A stretch of DNA of 64,000 nucleotides from assembly GCF_051401765.1 (NCBI RefSeq), contig NW_027480506.1, positions 992,001 through 1,056,000 on the forward strand, in the 5' to 3' direction. Source of the stretch: Calliopsis andreniformis (taxonomy: Eukaryota > Arthropoda > Insecta > Hymenoptera > Andrenidae). Under the pieces are notes generated by a model. That model was not told where the DNA came from. It saw only the letters and a list, made by a program, of their open reading frames with translations, and made no database searches. Numbering within the stretch: the stretch's first letter is position 1; every line of letters starts with the position of its first letter. Shown here piece after piece: positions 50,893 to 63,745 of the stretch. A program made the position numbers and the translations under genes.

Positions 50893-52606
50893 TCAGTATT
50901 GAGGATTGAAGGTAGAGTATTGAGGATTGAGGATTGAGGTTTGAGTATTGAGGATTGAAGATTGAGGATTGAGTATTGAGGATTGAGGATTGAGAATTGA
51001 GGATTGAGGATTGAGGATTGAAGATTGAGGATTGGGTGTTGAGGATTGAAGATTGAGGATTGAGGATTGAGGATTGAGGATTGAGGATTGACGATTGAGT
51101 ATTGAGGATTGAGGATTGACGCTTGAGGATTGAGGATTGAGGATGGAGGATTGATGGTTGAGTATTGAGGATTGATGGTTGAGGGTTGTGTGTTGAATAT
51201 TGAGGATGGAGGATTCAGGATTGAGGATTGAGGATTGAGGATTGAAGATTGAGTATTGCGAATTGAGGATTGATGGTTGAGTATTGAGGATTGATGGCTG
51301 AGGGTTGTGTGTTGAATGTTGAGGATGGAGGATTGAGAATTGAGGTTTGAAGATTGAGTATTGATGATTGAAGATTGAGGATTGAGGATTGAGGTTGAGT
51401 ATTGAGGACGAGTACTGACGTTTGAGGATTGAGGTTTGAGGATTGAGGATTGAGGATAGAGGACTGAGGACTGAGGATTGAGGATGGAGCATTGAGGATA
51501 GAAGATTGAGGACTGGGGAATGAGAATTGAAGATTGAGGTTTAATGATTGACGATTTCGGGATTGAGGACCTAGGATTGGAGACTGATTATTGAGGATTG
51601 AAGATTGAGGATTGAGGACTGAGGGTTGAGGATTGAGGATTGATGATTGAGAATTGAGGATGAGGACTTAGGGTTGAGGATTGAGGTTCTAGGAATGAGG
51701 ATTGAGGATTCAGTATTGAGGATTGAGGATTGAGGATTGAGGATTGAGGATTGGGGATTGAGGATTGAGGATTGAGGTTTGAGGACTGAGGACTGAGGAT
51801 TGAGTATTGAGGACTGAGGATTGAAGATTCAGTATTGAGGATTGAAGGTAGAGAATTGAGGATTGAGGATTGAGGTTTGAGTATTGAGGATTGAAGATTG
51901 AGGATTGAGTATTGAGGATTGAGGATTGATAATTGAGGATTGAGGATTGAGGATTGAAGATTGAGGATTGGGTGTTGAGCATTGAAGATTGAGGATTGAG
52001 GATTGAGGATTGAGGATTGAGGATTGATGATTGAGTATTGAGGATTGAGGATTGACGCTTGAGGATTGAGGATTGAGGATGGAGGATTGATGGTTGAGTA
52101 TTGAGGATTGATGGTTGAGGGTTGTGTGTTGAATATTGAGGATGGAGGATTCAGGATTGAGGATTGAGGATTGAGGATTGAAGATTGAGTATTGCGAATT
52201 GAGGATTGATGGTTGAGTATTGAGTATTGATGGCTGAGGGTTGTGTGTTGAATGTTGAGGATGGAGGATTGAGAATTGAGGATTGAAGATTGAGTATTGA
52301 TGATTGAAGATTGAGGATTGAGGATTGAGGATTGAGAATTGAGAATTGAGGATGAGGACTGAGGGTTGTGGATTGAGGTTTGAGGAATGAGGATTGAGGA
52401 TTGAGGATTGAGGATTGAGGATTGGGGATTGAGGATTGAGTATTGAAGATTGAGTATCGATGACTGAGGATTGAGGATTGAGGATTGAGTATTGAGGGTT
52501 GAGGATTGATGATTGAGTATCGGGGATTGAAGATTGTGTACTGCGGATTGATGATTGAGGACGGAGGATGAGGGCTGAGGGTTGAGGTTCGAGGTTTGAG
52601 TATTGA

Positions 52607-52624
52607 ATCCTGAGAATTCAGGAT
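52607..52624 (+). repeat. P-box a of U10
   Basis: Both arms are intact. A private change, GGTTCGAGG, lies about 20 bp upstream. Confidence 0.85.
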
Positions 52625-53933
52625 ATTCTATTGAGTATTGAGAATTGATGATTGATGGCTGAGTATTGAGGATTAAAGATTGAGGATTGAGGATTGAGGA
52701 TTGAGGATTGAGGATTGAGGATTGAGTATTGAAGATTGAGGATACAAGATTCAGTATTGAGGATTGAAGATTGGGAACTGGGGATTGAGGATTGAACATT
52801 GAGGACTGAGTGTTGAGTGTTGAGTGATGAGAATTGATGTTTGTAGATAGAGATTTGAAGATTGCAGATTGAGTATTGAGTATTGAAAACTTTGAATTGA
52901 GGATATTCTATTGAGGATTGAGAATTGACAACTGATTGTTGAGGACTAAGGTCTGAAGATTGAGGATTCAGGATTGAGGATTCAGAATTGAGGTTTGAGG
53001 ACGAAGGATTGAGGATAGAAGATTGAGGACTGGGGAATGAGGATTGAAGATTGAGGATTGGGTATTGAGGATTGAAGAATGAGGGTTGATGATTGAGGAT
53101 TGAGGATTGAGGATTGAAGATTGAGTATTGAGGATTGAAGACTGACGATTGAGGATTGAGGATTGAGGATTGAGGATTGAGGATTGAGGATTGAGGATTG
53201 AGGATTGAGGATTGAGGATTGAGGATTGTGGATTGAGGATTGAATATTGACGATTAAGAATTGAGGATTGAGTACTGAGGATTGAAGATTGAGGACTGAG
53301 GATTGAGGATTGAGGATTGAAGATTGAGGATTGTGTACAGAGGATTGAAGAATGAGGATTGAGGATTGAGGATTGTGGATTGAGGATTGAAGATTGAGTA
53401 TTGAGGATTGAAGACTGACGATTGAGGATTGAGGATTGAGGATTGAGGATTGAGGATTGAGGATTGAGGATTGAAGATTGAGTATTGAGGATTGAAGATC
53501 GAGGATTGAGGATTGAGGATTGAGGATTGAGGATTTAAGATTGAGGATGAGGGCTGAGGGTTGATGATTGAGGTTTGAGGATTGATGATTGAGGATTGAG
53601 GATTGAAGATTGTGGATTGGGTATCGCGGATTGAACATTGAGGATTGAGGATTGAGGATTGAGGATTGAGGATTGAGGACTGAAGATTGTATATTGATGA
53701 TTGAAGATTGGGAATTGAGGATTGAGTGTTGTGGATTGAGGACGAGGACTGAGGTTTGAGTATTGATGTTTGAGGTCTGAGGATTGAGGATTGAGGATTG
53801 AGAATTGAGGATTGAGGATTGAGGATTGAAGATTGAGGATTGAGTATTGAGGATTGAATATTGAGGATTGAGGATTGAGGATTGAGGGTTGAGAATGAGG
53901 GCTGAGGGTTGAGGATTCAGGTTTGAGTATAGA

Positions 53934-53951
53934 ATCCTGAGAATTCAGGAT
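53934..53951 (+). repeat. P-box b of U10
   Basis: Both arms are intact; 1327 bp after P-box a and 1056 bp before the D-box. Confidence 0.85.
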
Positions 53952-56900
53952 ATTCTATTGAGCATTGAGAATTGAGTATTGATGGTTGAGTATTGAGGAT
54001 TGAGGATTGAGGATTGAGGATTGAGGATTGAGTATTGAAGATTGAGGATTGATGATTGAGGATTGAGGATTGAGGATTGAGGATTGAGAATTGAGGATTG
54101 AGGACTGAAGATTGTATATTGATGATTGAAGACTGAGGATTGAGGATTGAGGTTTGAGTATTGAGGACGAGGACTGACGGTTGAGGATTGAGGTTTGAGG
54201 ATTGCGGATTGAGGATAGAGGACTGAGGATTGAGGATTGAGTATTGAGCTTTGAGGAATGAAGATTGGGGACTGGGGAATGAGGATTGAAGATTGAGGAC
54301 TGAGGATTGAGGATTGAAGATTGAGTATTGAGGATTGAAGATTGAGGATTGAGGATTGAGGATTGAGGATTGAGGATTGATGGTTGAGAATTGAAGATTG
54401 AGTATTGAGGATTGAAGATTGAGGATTGGGGATTGAGGATTGAGGATGAGGACTGAGGGTTGAGGATTGAGGTTTGAGGAATGAGGATTGAGGATTGAGG
54501 ATTGAGGATTGAGGATTGAGGTTTGAGGATTGACGATTGAGGATTGGGTATTGATGATTGAAGAATGAGGCTCGAGGATTGAGGATTGAGGATTGAGGAA
54601 TGAAAATTGAGGGTTGAGGGTTGAGGATTGAGGATTGGAGATTGAGTATTGACGATTGAAGATTGAGGATTGAGGATTGAGGATTGAGGATTGAGGATTG
54701 AAGATTGAGGATAGGGTATTGAGGATTGAAGAATGAGGATTGAGGATTGAGGATTGAGGATTGAGGATTGAAGATTGAGTATTGAGGATTGAAGATTGAG
54801 GATTGAGGATTGAGTATTGAGGATTGAGGATTGATGATTGAGGATTGAGGATTGAGGATTGACGCTTGAGGATTGAGGTTTGATGATGGAGGATTGAAGA
54901 AAGAGGACTGAGTGTTGGGGATTGAGTGTTGAGAATAGATGTTTGAGGATTTAGGTTTGATTATTGATTATTGCGGATTGAGTATTGAACCATGAGAATT
55001 CAGGATATTCTATTGAATATTGAGAATTGAGGATTGATGGTTTGGGTTGGGGGTTGAGGGTTATGGATTGAGGTCGAGGACTGAGGGTTGAGTATTGATG
55101 TTTGAGGTCTGGGGATTTAGGATTGAGGATTGAGAATTGAGGATTGAGGATTGAGGATTGAAGATTGAGGATTGGGTGTTAAGGATTGAAGATTGAGGAT
55201 AGAGGATTGAGGATTGAGGGTTGAGGATTGATGATTGAGTATTGAGGATTGAGGATTGACGCTTGAGGATTGAGGATTGAGGATGGAGGATTGATGGTTG
55301 AGTATTGAGGATTGATGGTTGCGGGTTGTGTGTTGATTGTTGAGGATGGAGGATTGAGAATTGAGGATTGAAGATTGAGTATTGATGATTGAAGATTGAG
55401 GATTGAGGATTGAGGTTGAGTATTGAGGACGAGTACTGACGGTTGAGGATTGAGGTTTGAGGATTGAGGATTGAGGATAGAGGACTGAGGACTGAGGAAT
55501 GAGGATGGAGCATTGAGGATAGAAGATTGAGGACTGGGGAATGAGGATTGAAGATTGAGGTTTAATGATTGAGGATTTCGGGATTGAGGATCTAGGATTG
55601 GAGATTGATTATTGATGATTGAAGATTGAGGATTGAGGACTGAGGGTTGAGGATTGAGGATTGATAATTGAGAATTGAGGATGAGGACTGAGGGTTGAGG
55701 ATTGAGGTTATAGGAATGAGGATTCAGGATTGAGTATTGAGAAATGAGGATTGAGGATTGAGGATTGAGGATTGGGGATTGAGGATTGAGGATTGAGGTT
55801 TTAGGACTGAGGACTGAGGATTGAGGATTGAGGATTGAGGATTGAAGATTCAGTATTGAGGATTGAAGGTAGAGTATTGAGGATTGAGGATTGAGGTTTG
55901 AGTATTGAGGATTGAAGATTGAGGATTGAGTATTGAGGATTGAGGATTGAGAATTGAGGATTGAGGATTGAGGATTGAAGATTGAGGATTGGGTGTTGAG
56001 GATTGAAGATTGAGGATTGAGGATTGAGGATTGAGGATTGAGGATTGACGATTGAGTATTGAGGATTGAGGATTGACGCTTGAGGATTGAGGATTGAGGA
56101 TGGAGGATTGATGGTTGAGTATTGAGGATTGATGGTTGAGGGTTGTGTGTTGAATATTGAGGATGGAGGATTCAGGATTGAGGATTGAGGATTGAGGATT
56201 GAAGATTGAGTATTGCGAATTGAGGATTGATGGTTGAGTATTGAGGATTGATGGCTGAGGGTTGTGTGTTGAATGTTGAGGATGGAGGATTGAGAATTGA
56301 GGTTTGAAGATTGAGTATTGATGATTGAAGATTGAGGATTGAGGATTGAGGTTGAGTATTGAGGACGAGTACTGACGTTTGAGGATTGAGGTTTGAGGAT
56401 TGAGGATTGAGGATAGAGGACTGAGGACTGAGGATTGAGGATGGAGCATTGAGGATAGAAGATTGAGTACTGGGGAATGAGAATTGAAAATTGAGGTTTA
56501 ATGATTGACGATTTCGGGATTGAGGACCTAGGATTGGAGACTGATTATTGAGGATTGAAGATTGAGGATTGAGGACTGAGGGTTGAGGATTGAGGATTGA
56601 TGATTGAGAATTGAGGATGAGGACTTAGGGTTGAGGATTGAGGTTCTAGGAATGAGGATTGAGGATTCAGTATTGAGGATTGAGGATTGAGGATTGAGGA
56701 TTGAGGATTGAGGATTGGGGATTGAGGATTGAGGATTGAGGTTTGAGGACTGAGGACTGAGGATTGAGTATTGAGGACTGAGGATTGAAGATTCAGTATT
56801 GAGGATTGAAGGTAGAGAATTGAGGATTGAGGATTGAGGTTTGAGTATTGAGGATTGAAGATTGAGGATTGAGTATTGAGGATTGAGGATTGATAATTGA

Positions 56901-57570
56901 GGATTGAGGATTGAGGATTGAAGATTGAGGATTGGGTGTTGAGCATTGAAGATTGAGGATTGAGGATTGAGGATTGAGGATTGAGGATTGATGATTGAGT
57001 ATTGAGGATTGAGGATTGACGCTTGAGGATTGAGGATTGAGGATGGAGGATTGATGGTTGAGTATTGAGGATTGATGGTTGAGGGTTGTGTGTTGAATAT
57101 TGAGGATGGAGGATTCAGGATTGAGGATTGAGGATTGAGGATTGAAGATTGAGTATTGCGAATTGAGGATTGATGGTTGAGTATTGAGTATTGATGGCTG
57201 AGGGTTGTGTGTTGAATGTTGAGGATGGAGGATTGAGAATTGAGGATTGAAGATTGAGTATTGATGATTGAAGATTGAGGATTGAGGATTGAGGATTGAG
57301 AATTGAGAATTGAGGATGAGGACTGAGGGTTGTGGATTGAGGTTTGAGGAATGAGGATTGAGGATTGAGGATTGAGGATTGAGGATTGGGGATTGAGGAT
57401 TGAGTATTGAAGATTGAGTATCGATGACTGAGGATTGAGGATTGAGGATTGAGTATTGAGGGTTGAGGATTGATGATTGAGTATCGGGGATTGAAGATTG
57501 TGTACTGCGGATTGATGATTGAGGACGGAGGATGAGGGCTGAGGGTTGAGGTTTGAGGTTTGAGTATTGA

Positions 57571-57588
57571 ATCCTGAGAATTCAGGAT
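57571..57588 (+). repeat. P-box a of U11
   Basis: Both arms are intact; offset +2581. Confidence 0.85.
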
Positions 57589-58897
57589 ATTCTATTGAGT
57601 ATTGAGAATTGATGATTGATGGCTGAGTATTGAGGATTAAAGATTGAGGATTGAGGATTGAGGATTGAGGATTGAGGATTGAGGATTGAGTATTGAAGAT
57701 TGAGGATACAAGATTCAGTATTGAGGATTGAAGATTGGGAACTGGGGATTGAGGATTGAACATTGAGGACTGAGTGTTGAGTGTTGAGTGATGAGAATTG
57801 ATGTTTGTAGATAGAGATTTGAAGATTGCAGATTGAGTATTGAGTATTGAAAACTTTGAATTGAGGATATTCTATTGAGGATTGAGAATTGACAACTGAT
57901 TGTTGAGGACTAAGGTCTGAAGATTGAGGATTCAGGATTGAGGATTCAGAATTGAGGTTTGAGGACGAAGGATTGAGGATAGAAGATTGAGGACTGGGGA
58001 ATGAGGATTGAAGATTGAGGATTGGGTTTTGAGGATTGAAGAATGAGGGTTGATGATTGAGGATTGAGGATTGAGGATTGAAGATTGAGTATTGAGGATT
58101 GAAGACTGACGATTGAGGATTGAGGATTGAGGATTGAGGATTGAGGATTGAGGATTGAGGATTGAGGATTGAGGATTGAGGATTGAGGATTGTGGATTGA
58201 GGATTGAATATTGACGATTAAGAATTGAGGATTGAGTACTGAGGATTGAAGATTGAGGACTGAGGATTGAGGATTGAGGATTGAAGATTGAGGATTGTGT
58301 ACAGAGGATTGAAGAATGAGGATTGAGGATTGAGGATTGTGGATTGAGGATTGAAGATTGAGTATTGAGGATTGAAGACTGACGATTGAGGATTGAGGAT
58401 TGAGGATTGAGGATTGAGGATTGAGGATTGAGGATTGAAGATTGAGTATTGAGGATTGAAGATCGAGGATTGAGGATTGAGGATTGAGGATTGAGGATTT
58501 AAGATTGAGGATGAGGGCTGAGGGTTGATGATTGAGGTTTGAGGATTGATGATTGAGGATTGAGGATTGAAGATTGTGGATTGGGTATCGCGGATTGAAC
58601 ATTGAGGATTGAGGATTGAGGATTGAGGATTGAGGATTGAGGACTGAAGATTGTATATTGATGATTGAAGATTGGGAATTGAGGATTGAGTGTTGTGGAT
58701 TGAGGACGAGGACTGAGGTTTGAGTATTGATGTTTGAGGTCTGAGGATTGAGGATTGAGGATTGAGAATTGAGGATTGAGGGTTGAGGATTGAAGATTGA
58801 GGATTGAGTATTGAGGATTGAATATTGAGGATTGAGGATTGAGGATTGAGGGTTGAGAATGAGGGCTGAGGGTTGAGGATTCAGGTTTGAGTATAGA

Positions 58898-58915
58898 ATC
58901 CTGAGAATTCAGGAT
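58898..58915 (+). repeat. P-box b of U11
   Basis: Both arms are intact; 1327 bp after P-box a. Confidence 0.85.
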
Positions 58916-59538
58916 ATTCTATTGAGCATTGAGAATTGAGTATTGATGGTTGAGTATTGAGGATTGAGGATTGAGGATTGAGGATTGAGGATTGAGTATT
59001 GAAGATTGAGGATTGATGATTGAGGATTGAGGATTGAGGATTGAGGATTGAGAATTGAGGATTGAGGACTGAAGATTGTATATTGATGATTGAAGATTGA
59101 GGATTGAGGATTGAGTGTTGTGGATTGAGGACGAGGACTGAGGGTTGAGTATTGATGTCTGAGGTCTGAGGATTGAGGATTGAGGATTGAGAATTGAGGA
59201 TTGAGGATTGAGTATTGAGGGTTGAAGATTGAGGATTGTGGATTGAGGATTGAGGATTGAGGACTGAAGATTGTATATTGATGATTGAAGATTGAGGATT
59301 GAGGATTGAGTGTTGTGGATTGAGGACGAGGACTGAGGGTTGAGTATTGATGTCTGATGTCTGAGGATTGAGGATTGAGGATTGAGAATTGAGGATTGAG
59401 GATTGAGAATTGAGGATTGAGGATTGAGGACTGAGGATTGAGGATTGAGTATTGAGGATTGAATATTGAGGATTGAGGATTGAGGATTGAGGATTGAGAA
59501 TGAGGGCTGTGGGTTGAGGATTCATGTTTGAGTATAGA

Positions 59539-59556
59539 ATCCTGAGAATTCAGGAT
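59539..59556 (+). repeat. P-box c of U11
   Basis: Both arms are intact; 641 bp after P-box b. Confidence 0.85.
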
Positions 59557-59875
59557 ATTCTATTGAGCATTGAGAATTGAGGATTGATGATTGAGTATTG
59601 AGGATTGAGGATTGAGGATTGAGGATTGAGGATTGAGTATTGAAGATTGAGGATTGATGATTGAGGATTGAGGATTGAGGATTGAGGATTGAGAATTGAG
59701 GATTGAGGACTGAAGATTGTATATTGATGATTGAAGATTGAGGATTGAGGATTGAGTGTTGTGGATTGAGGTTGGAGGATTGAAGAGAGAGGACTGAGTG
59801 TTGGGGTGTGAGTGTTGAGGGTAGATGTTTGAGGATTGAGGTTTGATTATTGAATATTGTGAATTGAGTGAGGAA

Positions 59876-59892
59876 CCATGAGAATTCAGGAT
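59876..59892 (+). repeat. Variant D-box in the U11 tail
   Basis: It carries the same flanking changes as the copy at 18452 and has the same 337- and 399-bp spacings, showing that both tails descend from one event. Confidence 0.8.
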
Positions 59893-62135
59893 ATTCTATA
59901 GAATATTGAGAATTGAGGATTGATGGCTGAGTATTGAGGATTGAAGATTGAGGATTGAGGATTGAGGATTGAGGATTGAGGATTGAAGATTGAGGATAGG
60001 GTATTGAGGATTGAAGAATGAGGATTGAGGATTGAGGATTGAGGATTGAGGATTGAAGATTGAGTATTGAGGATTGAAGATTGAGGATTGAGGATTGAGT
60101 ATTGAGGATTGAGGATTGATGATTGAGGATTGAGGATTGAGGATTGACGCTTGAGGATTGAGGTTTGATGATGGAGGATTGAAGAGAGAGGACTGAGTGT
60201 TGGGGATTGAGTGTTGAGAATAGATGTTTGAGGATTTAGGTTTGATTATTGATTATTGCGGATTGAGTATTGAACCATGAGAATTCAGGATATTCTATTG
60301 AATATTGAGAATTGAGGATTGATGGTTTGGGTTGGGGGTTGAGGGTTATGGATTGAGGTCGAGGACTGAGGGTTGAGTATTGATGTTTGAGGTCTGGGGA
60401 TTTAGGATTGAGGATTGAGAATTGAGGATTGAGGATTGAGGATTGAAGATTGAGGATTGGGTGTTAAGGATTGAAGATTGAGGATAGAGGATTGAGGATT
60501 GAGGGTTGAGGATTGATGATTGAGTATTGAGGATTGAGGATTGACGCTTGAGGATTGAGGATTGAGGATGGAGGATTGATGGTTGAGTATTGAGGATTGA
60601 TGGTTGCGGGTTGTGTGTTGATTGTTGAGGATGGAGGATTGAGAATTGAGGATTGAAGGTTGAGTATTGATGATTGAAGATTGAGGATTGAGGATTGAGG
60701 TTGAGTATTGAGGACGAGTACTGACGGTTGAGGATTGAGGTTTGAGGATTGAGGATTGAGGATAGAGGACTGAGGACTGAGGATTGAGGATGGAGCATTG
60801 AGGATAGAAGATTGAGGACTGGGGAATGAGGATTGAAGATTGAGGTTTAATGATTGAGGATTTCGGGATTGAGGATCTAGGATTGGAGATTGATTATTGA
60901 TGATTGAAGATTGAGGATTGAGGACTGAGGGTTGAGGATTGAGGATTGATAATTGAGAATTGAGGATGAGGACTGAGGGTTGAGGATTGAGGTTATAGGA
61001 ATGAGGATTCAGGATTGAGTATTGAGAAATGAGGATTGAGGATTGAGGATTGAGGATTGGGGATTGAGGATTGAGGATTGAGGTTTTAGGACTGAGGACT
61101 GAGGATTGAGGATTGAGGATTGAGGATTGAAGATTCAGTATTGAGGATTGAAGGTAGAGTATTGAGGATTGAGGATTGAGGTTTGAGTATTGAGGATTGA
61201 AGATTGAGGATTGAGTATTGAGGATTGAGGATTGAGAATTGAGGATTGAGGATTGAGGATTGAAGATTGAGGATTGGGTGTTGAGGATTGAAGATTGAGG
61301 ATTGAGGATTGAGGATTGAGGATTGAGGATTGACGATTGAGTATTGAGGATTGAGGATTGACGCTTGAGGATTGAGGATTGAGGATGGAGGATTGATGGT
61401 TGAGTATTGAGGATTGATGGTTGAGGGTTGTGTGTTGAATATTGAGGATGGAGGATTCAGGATTGAGGATTGAGGATTGAGGATTGAAGATTGAGTATTG
61501 CGAATTGAGGATTGATGGTTGAGTATTGAGGATTGATGGCTGAGGGTTGTGTGTTGAATGTTGAGGATGGAGGATTGAGAATTGAGGTTTGAAGATTGAG
61601 TATTGATGATTGAAGATTGAGGATTGAGGATTGAGGTTGAGTATTGAGGACGAGTACTGACGTTTGAGGATTGAGGTTTGAGGATTGAGGATTGAGGATA
61701 GAGGACTGAGGACTGAGGATTGAGGATGGAGCATTGAGGATAGAAGATTGAGGACTGGGGAATGAGAATTGAAGATTGAGGTTTAATGATTGACGATTTC
61801 GGGATTGAGGACCTAGGATTGGAGACTGATTATTGAGGATTGAAGATTGAGGATTGAGGACTGAGGGTTGAGGATTGAGGATTGATGATTGAGAATTGAG
61901 GATGAGGACTTAGGGTTGAGGATTGAGGTTCTAGGAATGAGGATTGAGGATTGGGGATTGAGGATTGAGTATTGAAGATTGAGTATCGATGACTGAGGAT
62001 TGAGGATTGAGGATTGAGTATTGAGGGTTGAGGATTGATGATTGAGTATCGGGGATTGAAGATTGTGTACTGCGGATTGATGATTGAGGACGGAGGATGA
62101 GGGCTGAGGGTTGAGGTTTGAGGTTTGAGTATTGA

Positions 62136-62153
62136 ATCCTGAGAATTCAGGAT
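62136..62153 (+). repeat. P-box a of U12
   Basis: Both arms are intact; offset +1861, the 713-bp deletion type. Confidence 0.85.
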
Positions 62154-63086
62154 ATTCTATTGAGTATTGAGAATTGATGATTGATGGCTGAGTATTGAGG
62201 ATTAAAGATTGAGGATTGAGGATTGAGGATTGAGGATTGAGGATTGAGGATTGAGTATTGAAGATTGAGGATTGAAGATTGGGAACTGGGGATTGAGGAT
62301 TGAACATTGAGGACTGAGTGTTGAGTGTTGAGTGATGAGAATTGATGTTTGTAGATAGAGATTTGAAGATTGCAGATTGAGTATTGAGTATTGAAAACTT
62401 TGAATTGAGGATATTCTATTGAGGATTGAGAATTGACAACTGATTGTTGAGGACTAAGGTCTGAAGATTGAGGATTCAGGATTGAGGATTCAGAATTGAG
62501 GTTTGAGGACGAAGGATTGAGGATAGAAGATTGAGGACTGGGGAATGAGGATTGAAGATTGAGGATTGGGTATTGAGGATTGAAGAATGAGGGTTGATGA
62601 TTGAGGATTGAGGATTGAGGATTGAAGATTGAGTATTGAGGATTGAAGACTGACGATTGAGGATTGAGGATTGAGGATTGAGGATTGAGGATTGAGGATT
62701 GAGGATTGAGGATTGAGGATTGAGGATTGAGGATTGTGGATTGAGGATTGAATATTGACGATTAAGAATTGAGGATTGAGTACTGAGGATTGAAGATTGA
62801 GGACTGAGGATTGAGGATTGAGGATTGAAGATTGAGGATTGTATACAGAGGATTGAAGAATGAGGATTGAGGATTGAGGATTGTGGATTGAGGATTGAAG
62901 ATTGAGTATTGAGGATTGAAGACTGACGATTGAGGATTGAGGATTGAGGATTGAGGATTGAGGATTGAGGATTGAGGATTGAAGATTGAGGATTGAGTAT
63001 TGAGGATTGAATATTGAGGATTGAGGATTGAGGATTGAGGGTTGAGAATGAGGGCTGAGGGTTGAGGATTCAGGTTTGAGTATAGA

Positions 63087-63104
63087 ATCCTGAGAGTTCA
63101 GGAT
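63087..63104 (+). repeat. P-box b of U12, centre mutated
   Basis: This is the only P-box that departs from the consensus: GAGTTC replaces GAATTC. The outer arms ATCCTGA and TCAGGAT are still intact; the change is in the 4-base centre. Confidence 0.85.
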
Positions 63105-63727
63105 ATTCTATTGAGCATTGAGAATTGAGTATTGATGGTTGAGTATTGAGGACTGAGGATTGAGGATTGAGGATTGAGGACTGAGTATTGAAGATTGAGG
63201 ATTGATGATTGAGGATTGAGGATTGAGGATTGAGGATTGAGAATTGAGGATTGAGGACTGAAGATTGTATATTGATGATTGAAGATTGAGGATTGAGGAT
63301 TGAGTGTTGTGGATTGAGGACGAGGACTGAGGGTTGAGTATTGATGTCTGAGGTCTGAGGATTGAGGATTGAGGATTGAGAATTGAGGATTGAGGATTGA
63401 GTATTGAGGGTTGAAGATTGAGGATTGTGGATTGAGGATTGAGGATTGAGGACTGAAGATTGTATATTGATGATTGAAGATTGAGGATTGAGGATTGAGT
63501 GTTGTGGATTGAGGACGAGGACTGAGGGTTGAGTATTGATGTCTGATGTCTGAGGATTGAGGATTGAGGATTGAGAATTGAGGATTGAGGATTGAGAATT
63601 GAGGATTGAGGATTGAGGACTGAGGATTGAGGATTGAGTATTGAGGATTGAATATTGAGGATTGAGGATTGAGGATTGAGGATTGAGAATGAGGGCTGTG
63701 GGTTGAGGATTCATGTTTGAGTATAGA

Positions 63728-63745
63728 ATCCTGAGAATTCAGGAT
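63728..63745 (+). repeat. P-box c of U12
   Basis: Both arms are intact; 641 bp after P-box b, with the CATGTTTGAG flank of other third P-boxes. Confidence 0.85.

Larger units (their letters stand above)
49007..54989 (+). repeat. Higher-order unit U10 (5983 bp, full unit plus 1026-bp insertion in the head)
   Basis: Subtracting 1026 bp gives the family I layout exactly: CCTAGG 51570, P-boxes 52607 and 53934, CTCGAG 54571-54576. The extra 1026 bp lies at about 49867-50892. It consists of a repeat of the start of one head block, a piece normally found just before the second P-box, and the right part of the previous head block with its own TTTCGGG island. The join between the last two pieces is the same as in U7. 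Confidence 0.8.
54990..60274 (+). repeat. Higher-order unit U11 (5285 bp, family II with longest tail)
   Basis: CCTAGG is at 56527. P-boxes lie at 57571 (+2581), 58898 and 59539. A variant D-box at 59876 is followed 399 bp later by the regular D-box of U12. Markers GAGTACTGGGG (near 56465) and GGGTTTTGAGG (near 58023) place it in family II. It is the undeleted counterpart of U3: the tails have the same length and layout. Confidence 0.85.
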
